From contig NC_064676.1 in assembly GCF_023278565.1 (NCBI RefSeq), positions 620,001 through 684,000 on the forward strand: DNA of 64,000 bases. The letters run 5' to 3'. A program made the translations under genes and the position numbers. This document shows, in pieces, positions 1-11,538 of the stretch. Under the pieces are notes generated by a model. That model was not told where the DNA came from, ran no database searches, and worked only from the letters and a program-made list of their open reading frames with translations. Position 1 is the first letter of the stretch; each line of letters begins with the position of its first letter. The DNA comes from Colletotrichum lupini. Taxonomy: Eukaryota; Ascomycota; Sordariomycetes; Glomerellales; Glomerellaceae.

Positions 1-816
1 GAGCATTACGGGCCAGACCTGTGTCACCGCGTAGTCATAGACCTGTCTGGTATTACTATCGTTGCCGGGAATGTTGTAGGGTGCAGTTGACTGAAATAGC
101 GTGTGCGAAGAGGCCGAGGCGTTTGAGATGAACTCCGTTGTGAGGTTTCCTTAGATTCTGAGTTAACATCCTTGCGTCAATTGGCATTCAAGGAGTCACT
201 TACTTCTTTCTGCCGTTGTATAAGCCATTGAGTCGCTACAGCTCGCCGGAATGTCGAATCCGATGCCGTACAGCGAAGACTCCAAAGAACTATCGCACTG
301 GACCTTCGCTGCAGTTTCTTTAAGATCGTCGATACAATTTTGTGGGATGACGCCACCACATGAGCCTTGGATATCATCATTGAGCTTCTTGATCTTGTTC
401 TCAGTCCAGCTCATCTGCCACCAAACATATGAGCAGATACGGTACCCGTCAGTTGCGTTTCCTCTCTCGACCGGATTGTTTGAGGAGTCAAGACTGATTT
501 TTGACGGGTTCGAATTGCTCACAGTTCCCCCACTAACGTTTGTGGCAACTGCAACGTCAATGCTCCACCCGTTTCCGTGGCCGAATTCATTGTTTGTTGG
601 AGTCTCTGCAAGTGGCTTCGACACATCGATGCCGAAGATTGGCCAGCTTCCCGTGGCATTTGGATTCAAAAGGCTCTCCGTCAAGATGGAGGAGCTATTC
701 TGTTCCACAGTATCGGCACGTGGCCTGAGATAGGAAACTTGGGACTTGGGTGCATAGCTCCCGTTGACTAGGCTAAGCAACCAGAGGATGACGAGAGAGT
801 TTGTGGCATATGCCAT
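1..816 (-). CDS. Secreted Cys-containing hypothetical protein, paralogue A (3' end outside window)
   Basis: I do not recognise the family. Exon 1 is 204-816 and exon 2 runs from 149 off the left edge. The intron (150-203) has a GTAAGT donor and a CTAAG acceptor. The ATG at 816 is chosen because it starts a typical signal peptide (MAYATNSLVILWLLSLVNG); the open frame continues upstream but codes nothing signal-like. The mature part has several N-glycosylation sequons and about five cysteines (ICSY, SCGG, QNC, VQC, ASC). It is clearly homologous to the protein at 3214-4224: both share an NATG-[ST]-WPI-x-GIDV block, a GNGWSI-[DN]-[VI]-AVATN block, the cysteine spacing and the same intron position and phase. 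Inference: an extracellular or cell-surface protein whose gene is incomplete here. Confidence 0.7.
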
Positions 817-1411
817 ATTTCGAACCGACCTAGAAACTGGGAATTTCTGGGAGCAACTCAAAAGTGGCTGTGAAACAAATTTCGAGACGATTCCAGACTT
901 GCACCAGGGGGATAAGTACTCAAACATATGTGGCGGATACCCTTCGCCATGAATCTACTCTCGTCTAAGTCAAATGACATGGGCCAAGGTGCCGCCGCAC
1001 TTCTCACTCGCGAGACAGTAGCGAGCGGCAAAATTGCCGCTCAGCCGAGCAAGAAAAAAAAGCCAAGCTCTGATCATGTTGGCGCTCTCATGATTGGATG
1101 CTAGCGTTCAAAGGATTTTAGCATCCCTTCGGGTGCACTATCGTTCGTCGCTAGCCGTTAAAGAGCTAAATGGAATGACATTCTTCCCTGTACTTTGTCA
1201 AAGAAAAATCCACGCCTATGTCACTCGAAGGGTTTGGGCTCGGTAGTGTAGATCCGAGGTCTATCAATCAAGAAGAAAGATGGTAGATTGTATGTAGTCA
1301 TCTTCGTGGAGACATCCGTGTTCTCCCTTGCAACCTAGGTAATACAGATGGTGGATGCATCAACACCAATCTTTTCTCCATAAGCCACACACATCCAAAC
1401 CCACCTATTCT
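817..1411. other. Intergenic, 595 bp
   Basis: Holds the 5' flank of the secreted-protein gene (which reads leftward) and the 3' flank of the UstYa gene. I see no further gene or RNA feature. Confidence 0.5.
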
Positions 1412-2228
1412 TCATTCGTTCTTTTTCATCCAGTCCATCAACTCCGACCAGTCAATACACTGATGTTCCGTGTCGAAACCCGTGACGCCGTCCACTACGA
1501 CGTTGGCAACCTCAATCGTGAGATCCTGTCCAAACATTGTTAGCACTCACCAACAAAAGTCATTCCAGTCAGAAGAGTGTACTAACAGGTCTACACATTA
1601 TAACTTGACGCAGGAGGTCAAAGCAGTGTCCGAGATGATCCATGTCGTGCGATGCATTGAGCTCCTGCGTCTCGCTTGCATAAATCTTTTCGTTGCTAGA
1701 ATCCGTGTCCATCTTCTCGTGCCCTGGAAGTTCCATTGTATTATTACGTGCCTCGTAAAGTGCTTTTCGCAGCATATACAGGCAGTGAATTTGATGGAAA
1801 ACCGCCACGCAGCTCTCCGTTGGCGCCAGTGTCGGGTGCGTGAAGAAGCCGCCGTTTTGCGGGAGAAGGGAAGACCACGCAGCATCCACCTCGGGCGACG
1901 GTGGCATTGCGTAAGCGTAGTCTTGCTGGAAGACTCGTGTAGACGTTTTCACTATTGCTCACCCTCAGCTCTATTCATGCTTTTCCATGGCAACTCGCAT
2001 TTACTTACGACGAATCTCCGACCTGAGTGGCTCGGCTCCAAAGTAGACGGGCCGTGTCATGAGAATTGGCGGCAAGCAATTGCTGACGCCAGCCACGAAG
2101 ACCAACAGGAGAACATACGTGAGGTGCAGCTTTCCACGGGCCAAATGTTGCTTGGACCAAGTTTTCGTACTCTCAGTGCTGTCCTCTCCCTGCCCGAGCT
2201 TGGTGTATGACGAAAAAAAGGCCATCAT
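1412..2228 (-). CDS. UstYa-family oxidase-like protein (DUF3328)
   Basis: Three exons: 2009-2228, 1587-1951 and 1412-1525. Introns are 1952-2008 (GTAAGT/TAG) and 1526-1586 (GTTAGT/CAG); the predicted protein is 232 aa. It has a short N-terminal tail, one membrane segment (about residues 36-50, LTYVLLLVFVAGV) and the two HxxHC-type motifs that define UstYa/DUF3328: HQIHCLYMLR and HLGHCFDLLRQ. It ends with the usual GVTG...HQC-x-DW...W stretch encoded by exon 3. Known family members catalyse oxidative steps such as cyclisation or chlorination in fungal peptide and other secondary-metabolite pathways, often as membrane-bound partners of other UstYa proteins. Only one copy is visible here. It lies between two paralogous secreted-protein genes on the same strand. 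The start is one of two adjacent ATGs (2228 or 2225). Confidence 0.88.
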
Positions 2229-3213
2229 CTCTTCACAACGTCGCAACGTGAGACATACTCAATAATGGGCTTGACAGCATAAGAGTAGCCAGCCTTTCAG
2301 CTTGAATGAACAACATACCACCTCCCGATAGCGAGGACGGAGAGCTGGAGATGTGCGGGAGTGTGTTCGACTCTCCTCCTCAGTCGGTATGGGAAGAAAG
2401 TTGAGAGCCAGCGCTTCTTTAGTACTTGCATGACCCGTGTCAACATCCCTCGTTCCCTGTTAACTGCGTCACACTGGAACTGAAACTGTCAGAGCTCACT
2501 CCCGTCTCACCGGTATGTAAGCTTTTTCATCAATAAACTCAAAAGACTCCCGGTAGTTCAAATGTTACGAATCACAGCAGGAGACACGTGGAACTCTCCC
2601 TGAGCGATGCTGGCATGCACCCCTTAGGCTTAGTAAGTTGAGAAAAACCTAGTGAAGGAAATACATTTCCGACGCGAAACCCAGGTTACCTGATGCGGCA
2701 TGAGATCCGGAGAATAAACCTTCAGGCACTGCATCTATTGACTCCACGATTAACTTAGGCATAAAGCTACTTCCATTACCCACAGGAGGTTTTCGTGGGC
2801 GGAAAATAATCAAGCCTGAAGCGGTAAATAGTGCAACTTAGGTAGTAGAACATATTTAAGCGGTGAATGAAGGTGTATAGAATAATGAGTAGTTGAACGT
2901 AAGTTGAAGTCTCGCCAATGATCCTTCTATTTGTCAAGCTCAGCCTATGTCCGTGCGAATTCCTGAAGACACAATGAACATGATTAGTGTCAGTTGTTGA
3001 CAACCTAGTAAATCACCGAGTTGCGTTCAAGCAAGCGCTCAAGTTTGAGTCAAAAACGAAAAAGCTTGTGGCTCGATGTCTCCCAGTTGGATTTTGAGGT
3101 TCACGAATGGGAACCGCGCTTCAATTAGCCAGCTAACAATGTTCAAAGGATTAAAATAGGTAAATCCCTTGGATGCATTGATAAACTTCCGCTCTGCGTG
3201 CAACTACTCTAAA
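2229..3213. other. Intergenic, 985 bp
   Basis: Upstream region of the UstYa gene and 3' flank of secreted paralogue B. A 75-codon frame at 2776-3003 shows no domain or signal and is taken as chance. Nothing else is recognised. Confidence 0.5.
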
Positions 3214-4224
3214 TTACAGGAGTATAGTGAGCGAGAAGGGTAGAAGCATGCTAATCATTGCAGAGGCTTTTGACGAATGAACCCGTCCTGCAGAGCTTCT
3301 TCTGTTGCTTCCATACGAATCTGGCTCACGGCTTCCGTCTACGATGTTGTTGGCACGAATGCATCGGAATACGCTATAATTCGTCCGAGTCCCTCCGTCT
3401 TCATAATTGTATGCAAGAAGCACGGGGTAGACATTCGTAAGAGCCGTGTCGTACGCATCACGTAGGCCAGCTTCCGATCTATTCGAATAAGGTCCCCAGA
3501 TGCCGAAAAGATGAGAAGAGGAGCTTTCATTCGTCGAAGTTCCGGTAGGCAAATCAAAAGTCACGTTTCCTGGTCAAGATTATTAGTCTCCGCTGTGAGG
3601 TTTGTCACGGTCAGTTGCAAGGGAGGTTAGCGACTTACTTCGGAATGACGAAGGGGATGAGAGTGCTTGAGGGCAGCTCTTAGGCTTTTCGAAGCTTCTG
3701 AAGGTGCTACACGGCTGGCGCACCAGGGCCTCTTTAGTCTCTTTGATGCACTCCTCGGAGATAACACCATTGCAGGTCCCATTAACATCGTCTTGGAGCT
3801 TCTCCAATTCTTTGACGGTCCAGACGTTTTCAAACCAGGCAAAGGAACAGATGTCATAATTCTCAGTGTAGTTGGTCGTCGAGTTCAGGCCTTGAAATGC
3901 ATTCTCCGGTCCTTCGAGAGTTATGACTGCGGGATTCGATACTGAAGTGCTGATGCCGTCCGCAGAAATGTTGGTCGCAACGGCGATGTTGATGCTCCAA
4001 CCATTTCCGGGGCCGTAGTCATCGGCAGGTGGATTCAGCAGTGGCTCCGTGACATCGATGCCATTGATAGGCCATGTTCCTGTGGCATTTGGGTGTGCTA
4101 CTGCATCGTGGATATTGATGCTAGTCGAATTACTTTGCCGCGCTTGTATGCGGTCAATTCGGGCGCTATCGGCTGGTGCCAGAAATGACAAGCCTGTCGC
4201 AAGGATGCCGATGAGAAACTTCAT
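3214..4224 (-). CDS. Secreted Cys-containing hypothetical protein, paralogue B
   Basis: Exons 3639-4224 and 3214-3569; intron 3570-3638 (GTAAGT/CAG, phase 1); predicted 313 aa. The ATG at 4224 opens a signal peptide (MKFLIGILATGLSFLAPADSA); the frame extends 12 codons further upstream to an ATG that would bury it. Residues after the signal include IQARQ (a possible maturation site), the shared blocks NATGTWPINGIDV and GNGWSINIAVATN, many sequons and about six cysteines. The C-terminus is a run of 15 mostly hydrophobic residues after a Ser/Ala-rich segment, so a GPI anchor signal is possible. It is the full-length counterpart of the gene at the left edge. No enzymatic motif is seen. Function unknown; extracellular or surface location is inferred. 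Confidence 0.78.
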
Positions 4225-4752
4225 GTTGAGATTTCTCAACTCTTCTAAAAGTTTATGCAATATTTTTGCTACGTAATTTTTGATGTTATTAGGGTATTAT
4301 CGTGGGCGAAATTCGAGAATCTCATGCAAGATGCATCATTAGTAACCTCGAAAGAAAGCAGGTCAAGTTGAAGCTTAAGGGCGCAGGAAGGCCAGTCACT
4401 TCTTATAAGCCGCCTACTATTTCTGCCTTGACTTGAAGATCGCCAATATTGGGACTTTGGTATTCAGCAATGACGTACCTACGTTGGTGTTTATGGCAAT
4501 TCTAGTGGTCAATCTCAGCGCTGGGTAAGACAGAAGGATTCATGCTTGGCGACGCGGTCTCTTGGCAGTCAGCATAGGTACCGAAGTACCTTTGAAATAG
4601 TTCCTAGAGAAAATGACTGTGTAGAATTTTCCTTTGAATCGAGGGTGTCAACTATGCCAGCTGGTTGCACCCAATGAATGGTCAAAGAGTTCAAAGGTTG
4701 GCTTGTATAATCATCAACTATTCAATTTGAGAACAACTACATAGAGTAGCAA
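4225..4752. other. Intergenic, 528 bp
   Basis: Promoter side of secreted paralogue B and 3' flank of the amino-acid-oxidase gene. No further feature recognised. Confidence 0.5.
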
Positions 4753-7572
4753 CTACGCAGATGCCGTCTCATTCGATATCTTCTGTAACTGATCCTTCAA
4801 TTCCTCTTCCGTTAGTTCGGCCAAAGTCGATATAACCGACTCGACCGTACTAAGAGCAACAAGAGCGGCGCCATACGTGAGCGGCACCTCTTCAGTACCC
4901 TTCATGGCAGGATGATCTGAGAATTCCCCTCTGGTCGGAGAACTGGCTGTCTCTACGCTCTTTCCAGCGGAAGGTTGAGAAAAGGCGTCGAACCGAGCAC
5001 TCTCAGTGACCAAAAGGTCATGAGGCCTTTCGGAAGCCGTCGCAGACCTAGCACTTGTTGCCTTGAAGTCGCCCTTGTCGCTAGAATCGTCAGGCTCATC
5101 GAGGTTTAGGTGATCAAAATTCCTGCGGCGCCGAGGCATCTCTGCGGGCAGCGGGAAAAATGGGAGGGGACTGGGACGGGCAGTTGTGGTTGCAGACTTC
5201 ACCCCCTTGGCTGTGTGGTCCTTGATGTAACCGAACTCGAGAAGGTCCATGGCCCATTTGTATGCCTCGTATGTGTCCTTCATCTTGGGGTCGTTCCTAC
5301 TGCCCTGGTGTAGAGCATCAAACATCAGGTAGAGTGCGCGCACAACACTCTCGAGCGCCCCGACAACCCAGGCGTGGTGTGCAGAGGCTGCTTCGCCGAC
5401 GAAGTACAGTTGACCACCTGCGTTAGGCTTGGTGATGGCCGGGTACAGCTCGCTGAACTGGCTAGGGCCGAAGTAGGCGAATGCTCCAGCCATGTGGGGA
5501 TCATGGTACCAGTCGTAAGCGTGGTGTTCCACATACTGCTCATTGAGCATCTTCAAAGTGTCATCGAGTTTCTCCTTGTTGTTATGGTCTTCAGTGTGGA
5601 GAAAAGCGAGGTCTCGGAGCATCACTTGTTTCAGCTCAGCCTCTTCCTTGAGTATGTCCGCGTTGGACTTGCCGCGCGGCTTCGACGCAATAAGACTAGC
5701 CAGGCGCTGGGCTGTCTGTCCCCAAGTGTAGGAGACGAGAAGAACTGCAGGCTCGTCCCTTGGATCGACATCCTTGTTGATGTTATAGGAAGGGTAGACG
5801 CAGACCTGAGGAGCCAGGTCCGTACGGGCAAGGCCACCTTGGTCAATGTTGTACGGCTCCTTCTGCCACCAGGGCGTCTTGAACTTAATGCCGACCTTGC
5901 AAGAAGCTCCGTAGCCCAAGCAGCGAATGGCTTGCTTGGTATCCCAGAGCAGACCAGCTTTGGAAAGATCCATTCGGTTCATCGACCCCAATGTTGCCGA
6001 ACTGAACACCGTGAAGTAGTCCTTTGAAGGCAAAGATTCGCCAGTGATACTGTCGCGAAGCATCACAGTCATAGACTTGGTCACTCGCTTGTTCAGTTGC
6101 AAGTTAGCATCCATGCCCACGACCTGGGTGTTGAATTTGATGGCCGATTGGTTATTTATCTTCTTGCGCATCTCTTCCGCAATCTTCTGAGCGCCGCCGT
6201 CGATGCAAAACCAATTATCGTTAACCTTGGCGGGATCGTTGGTGATGTAAAAGTCGATACTCTCCAGAACGGCCTCGGTCAGACTTTGATCATACCAGCC
6301 AGTGCCGCTAGGATAGATGCAATTAGTTATTCATCTAGTTATGGCAGCTTTGAGATGCTGAATGGGGAGGAGAACTTACTAAGTGGCAGTCTCCAACCAT
6401 TGAATGGTATTGTAGCTCAAGCCTGGGCCGTGGGGAACGTCGGGTTCCTTGGGAAAGCCGGGAACTTTCCCCTTCCTGTTAGAATGTCAGCATCTCACAG
6501 CAACTAGCCCGAGAACGAAGAGGAACCCACGTGCGTAAGAACTGTCGGACACTCATCTTATCACACTTCATCAGGATTTTCCAGAGCTTCTCCTCAGCTG
6601 CGCGAGGCATTGGGGTCTTCTTGTCGATGTAGGCATCGAGATACTTCTTGATGTATACAATGAAAATCCCGATTGCTTCCTCGAAAAGCTCGCCTGGGCT
6701 AGTTTGCAGAAGACTGAGGAGAAGGGTGAAGCAGAGTTAGCGATGTTGCTCAAATCTACACCAATTCCATAATAGTTGGCGACTAACTTCTCTGGAATTT
6801 GCTTGTTTTTCGCAATGCCCACATTGAGTGCAAAAGGATCTTTCTCTGTTGAACCCTTCGGGTACGGATTGCCGACCTTTCGGACGTTATTGAAGAGCGT
6901 TGGACAAACATTTTCGTCATCGTTCAGGTAATACTTGATCAGTCGTGGAGGATCGTCGACATGCGTGCGATCGCCCAATTTACCCTCTTTAATGTCCAAC
7001 ATCTTGAAAAGGCTAAAGGTTCTAAGATTTGTGTGTTAGTTGAGTTCATTTCATGCCCGAAAGCTCTTCCTCGACGAAGTATCCGCAACATACCTGTCCA
7101 TGACCGCGTTCCTAGGGAAACGCATGGCTCCGACATCGTAGTAATCGTGCACGCCATCCTTGCTGAAGCGGTGAGTATAGAGCCTGCCGCCGAATCGTTC
7201 TTCATCTGAAGCCTCCAAGATTTCGTAGGTGATTTTAAGGTGCTCAGGTCCCTTCTCTTTTGCGATGGTGTCGTTGATCCAGTCAATGGCCAAAGCTGTG
7301 AATAGTCCAGCCGTGCCGGCGCCAACGATACCGACGTTGAAGTGCCCCGGCTTCTGGGGGATGACGCCGCCACCGGTAACCGGTTTGAGGGTCTCGGCCA
7401 ATCCGGAGACGGTCTCGGCTTCCGGCTTCAGACCATTAGTGTCTACAAGATCAGCATAGCCGTTCTTCGATGCTTCAAGGTCGTTCTCGAGCTTCCACTG
7501 GGCGACGAATTCGGCCCATATGTATTTATAGCAGACTTTTGGAGTCGTATCAGGGGACTCTGGAGGTGCCAT
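4753..7572 (-). CDS. L-amino-acid-oxidase-like FAD amine oxidase
   Basis: Five exons: 7094-7572, 6788-7021, 6713-6531, 6475-6380 and 6307-4753, joined by four introns of 55-74 bp; phases agree throughout and give 848 aa. The FAD-binding Rossmann motif is GIVGAGTAGL near residue 81, followed by ILEAS...GGRL. The fungal LAAO signature YDVGAMRFP and the linker SPGELFEEAIG follow. Near the end of the catalytic part are DPHMAGAFAYFGPSQF and the C-terminal FAD-contact segment YFVGEAASAHHAWVVGALES. Expected reaction: oxidative deamination of an L-amino acid to a 2-oxo acid with ammonia and H2O2. No signal peptide is visible. The last ~170 residues extend beyond the usual domain, are polar and Ser/Pro-rich and carry an RRRR cluster. 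Substrate cannot be deduced. Confidence 0.88.
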
Positions 7573-8285
7573 ATTTTCTTTACTGATTTTAACGTGGACT
7601 GACTACCAGATAGAAAAGAATAAGTTGCTTTGGTCGTTGGTGGTTGAGTCGCAGAGACTGATGTTCAGCGCGGAGCCCATGGATATTTATACAGTTTTCA
7701 ACAGCAAGAACTTCATAATTATCGACAACAACACCTCCTCATTTTTCCTCTCATACATTCCCTCCGTTTATTGATGTCTGGCATCGTGTCAAATTTCTCA
7801 GTTGGTCTCACTCTCAGCCGCTGCTAGTGCAATGTTATGCTTGCGGGATGCCCTGCTCGTACTTTGAACCTATCACCCCATATTTTGACCACGCGAGACA
7901 GTGATGAGTCTTAACCTGAATCGAGACCCTTCCATATCACCCACAGAGGCTGGCTGAAATTTGAATAGCTGACGTTGAGAACCAACTGGCAAGCGGGCAC
8001 CCTAACTGAAAGCAGTTTAACCCGCGCTGCCAGCTTTCAGCTGCGACCCGAACTCATCCTGCATTCAGGCATTTCGACTCTTTACCCCGCAAAACTGAAC
8101 GATGGGGAACGGCAATCATTGGGACCATCCTTATCAATAGTGCTCAGGGATCGGGCCGCTGGCATGATGTCTTAGTTTCCGCCCGCCAACCGCCGAGTCT
8201 AGACCAGCTCCCGCACTAACGAGGAACAATTCGAGAACTGAACGCAGTTTTTCCATGTTCACCAGTACATCTTTCTGTCTCGAAC
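7573..8285. other. Intergenic, 713 bp
   Basis: Contains the promoter of the amine oxidase and the 3' flank of KGD1. Apart from the TATA-like element listed separately I recognise nothing. Confidence 0.5.
7684..7691 (-). promoter_or_regulatory. TATA box of the amine oxidase gene
   Basis: On the minus strand this reads TATAAATA, 112-119 nt before the ATG at 7572. That is a usual distance for a fungal TATA element with a ~60-80 nt leader. Position and sequence are the only evidence. Confidence 0.5.
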
Positions 8286-11200
8286 CTAGACTTCGAAAGC
8301 ATCCTCGAGCAACTTGGTCTCCTCAGCTTGGTGAACCTTTTTGGAACCAGTAGCACTAGCAGCCCCTGTCCCCCGCCCAGCGTAAACGATCTTCTTACCC
8401 CCAAGCACACCCGAATTCTCAACCACAGTCTCGAGCCTGTCCCGCATGTACTGCCACGCGCCTCCGTTGTACGGCTCCTCCTGGCACCACACAATCTGTT
8501 GCGCATTGGGGTACGACTCCAGGTTCTCCTTGACCTCGGACCAGGGGAATGGGTGGAGTTCTTCGATGCGCGTGATGGCAACGTCCTTTATGCCCTTTGC
8601 TTCACGATATTTGTGCAGTGCTGCGTAGATCTGACCACTGCAGAGAATGACGCGGTCGATCTCTTCGCGAGGGAGGATGTAACCCCGTCCGTGTTCCGGG
8701 TCCTCGAGGACCGGCTGGAAGGCTGATGTGCCAATCAGGTCAGAAACGGGAGACCTGGCGATGGGATGTCGAAGAAGAGACTTGGAGAAGAAAATAATCA
8801 GAGCTGGGAGTGTTAGCAGATGATTCCAAGCCAGCCCCCTCTCATGTGAACATGCACTTACGCTTCTTCTCAGGGGAATAAACCTGCCTCCTCAACGCAT
8901 GAAACAAGTTCGCCGGCGTCGTCATACACACAATCCTCACATTCCCCTCCCTCCTCGCCCTCTTCAAATCCTCGGGCCAAGCCCGCCCATCCTCGCTTCC
9001 CAGCTCCAGAAACCTGCCCAGCCTAGCAGAAGAATGCTCTGGCCCTTGGCCGTCATATCCATGCGGCAAAGACATGACGAGCCCAGACTTGAGCATCCAT
9101 TTCGCCTCCCCCGAAGAAATGAACTGATCGACAACAACCTGCGCGTTATTCACAAAGTCGCCAAACTGCGCCTCCCACACCACTAACGACTCTGGCGCAG
9201 CGAGTGAGTACCCGTAGTCGAACCCTAGGACGCCAAATTCGCTGAGCGGAGAGTTGATTGCGCTGTATGTGCCTGCTCCTGGGGTGTCTAGGTGGTTCAG
9301 GGGCGTGTACTCTGCCTGGGTGATTTGATCGTGTAGAACGGAATGGCGTTGGGAAAAGGTACCTCGCTCAACGTCCTGGCCGCTGAGGCGAATGGACTTC
9401 CCGTCTCGGAGGAGGGTTCCGAAGGCGAGAGCTTCGGCTGTGGACCAATCGATTGTGCCGTCATCGAAGGCCTGCTTCTTAGCGGCGAGGATGCGTTGGA
9501 GGTTGCGGTGGAGGTTGAAGCCTTCTGGAACGCTGGTAATTGCGTTGGTGATTGTCGAGAGTGCGGCTTCATCGACTGCATTCGCAGACGCAGTAGTGCT
9601 AGCGGCTGAAGTAGGCTCCGAAGTAGCATCCAGAGATCGATCAGCTGGCTGCTTGCTTCTCGCCAGCTTCTCCTCTAGCTGCTCCCAAACCCAAGTCTTC
9701 TGCTGCTCTGCCATTTCAGCAGACAATCCGCCCTCACTGATCAACTTCTCAATGTAGAGGTCCATCAATGATCTATGTTCGGCAATTCTCTTGTACATCT
9801 CAGGCTGCGTGAAACTGGCCTGGTCAATCTCGTTGTGTCCGAACCGCCGGTAGCAGACGACGTCAACGACGATATCCGAACGGAACTCGGCTCTCCAGTC
9901 CGCAGCCAGCTTGCTGATGAATACAACGGCTTCCGGGTCATCGGCATTGACGTGGAAAATGGGGGCCTCGATGTACTTGGCCAAGTCGGTGCAGTATGGC
10001 GTTGACCTGGAATCTGGGGAGTCGGTAGTAAACCCGATTTGATTATTCACAATGATCCGGACTGTGCCGCCGACTTCATAGCCCTTCAGGGCCGAGAGGT
10101 TGAGCGTCTCGTACACAGGCCCTTGACCAGAAAAGGCAGCGTCGCCGTGGAGAGCCAAGAACATCACCTTGGACTGATCAACGTCGTCCTTTAGATGCTG
10201 TACAGCCTTGGCCTTCCCTTGGGCAACCGGATCAACAGCCTCCAAGTGGGACGGATTTGGCAGCATGGAGATGCCAACCGTCTTCCCGCCAGCAGTCGCC
10301 CGCTCGCCCTCCATGCCAAAGTGGTACTTGACATCCCCAGTCTGCCCCTTGGTCGTATCAAACGCCTCCGTGCCCGCAAACTGACGGAAAAGCGTCTCGA
10401 AGTCTTTGCCATACACCGTGCTCATAAGGTTCATCCTTCCGCGGTGACAGCTTCCGATAACGATATCCCGCACACCGTGCCCTTCTGCGCAGCGGTCAAT
10501 GAGCGCGGCTAAGCCGGGAGCCAGCCCCTCTGCGCCATCTAGGCCGAATCGCTTCTCGTTGGGAAACTTTGCCGCGAGGAAGTGCTCGAGGGACGTTGCC
10601 CAGATCAAGTTGTCGAGGATCTGCTTCTTCTCTTCAGGGGAGGGGGGCGAGGTATGGTACGCTTCGATGCGCTCTCGGAGCCATTGGCGTTTGGTGGGGT
10701 CGGAGACGTGGTGGTACTCGACCCCGATGGAGCCACAGTAGATTTGCTCGCAAGTGGCGATAATGTCGCGGAGCTTCATCGTCTTGTGTTCTTGTGCGAG
10801 GTGGGGTAGAAGCTCTGGACCTAGGACGATTTCGCGGTCCAAGTCTGCGGCGGCGAAGCCGTACTTGCTCAAGTTTGTCGTGCTCGGAATATCATCGTGT
10901 GGCTTGACTGTCGCGTTGCCAAGGTCGCCAAGGGGGCTGATCCTTGCGGCTGAATGGCCATATTGCTGGAACGCTCGAACGATATTCTGGGTCTTCAGAG
11001 AGTCGACAACATGACTCGAATCCGCACCGAGAGACGATTTGATGGCCGGTGTGTGCCGGGGCGAGATTATGCCTGGCGGTGGCTGATAAGCTTGCGTCGA
11101 ATGTACCGATGGGTCTTCCATGTTGCTGAAATATGTATGCCATGATACATGGACGTTTTCGGGGTTCTTCTTCCAGGAAAGATACATTTCGTCGACGTAG

Positions 11201-11538
11201 TTCGCTGTTCCTCCCTGGAGGAACGAGTCTATGGGACTCTGAGTGGTTGTAGATCGTTAGTTCTGGGGGCATGACCGAGGAACTACTGGGCAAAATCTTA
11301 CCGGAAGAACCCTTGGTTCCTCTGCTTCTACTGCCGTAGCATAGGATCTACCCTTCGAGGGCTCGAGTCTACATGATCTGGTAGAGGTGAACGTTCGGCC
11401 ATTCCTTGACCCTCCGATTCCGTTGAGAGGGGACGAGATACTGCAAAAGCGCGAAGAAGGAAAGAAAGACGGCTTCGTGTGCAAGAGTTTTTGTTGTGTA
11501 TGGCCTTTACAGATTGAGCAGGCGGATCGAATCATCAT
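8286..11538 (-). CDS. KGD1: 2-oxoglutarate dehydrogenase E1 subunit, mitochondrial
   Basis: Exons 11302-11538, 8862-11238 and 8286-8803; introns 11239-11301 and 8804-8861; 1043 aa, close to the ~1,015-1,050 aa usual for the family. Two tandem ATGs start a Ser/Arg-rich mitochondrial presequence. The mature region begins FLQGGTANYVDEMYLSW, typical of E1o. Family landmarks are HRGRMNLMSTV, the thiamine-diphosphate/Mg segment GDAAFSGQGPVYETLNLS with NNQIGFTT, and RRFGHNEIDQ. The C-terminal exon carries SLLRHPIARS, RVILCSGQIY, EELHPFPW and WCQEEPYNGGAW. It decarboxylates 2-oxoglutarate and reductively succinylates the lipoyl group of KGD2 in the TCA cycle. KGD2 lies directly upstream on the same strand. 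Confidence 0.97.

Noticed and set aside
1470..2210. 246-codon plus-strand frame
   Set aside because: Antisense to the UstYa gene, whose spliced minus-strand product carries both HxxHC motifs.
5374..6027. 217-codon plus-strand frame
   Set aside because: Shadow of the amine oxidase exon 5 on the opposite strand.
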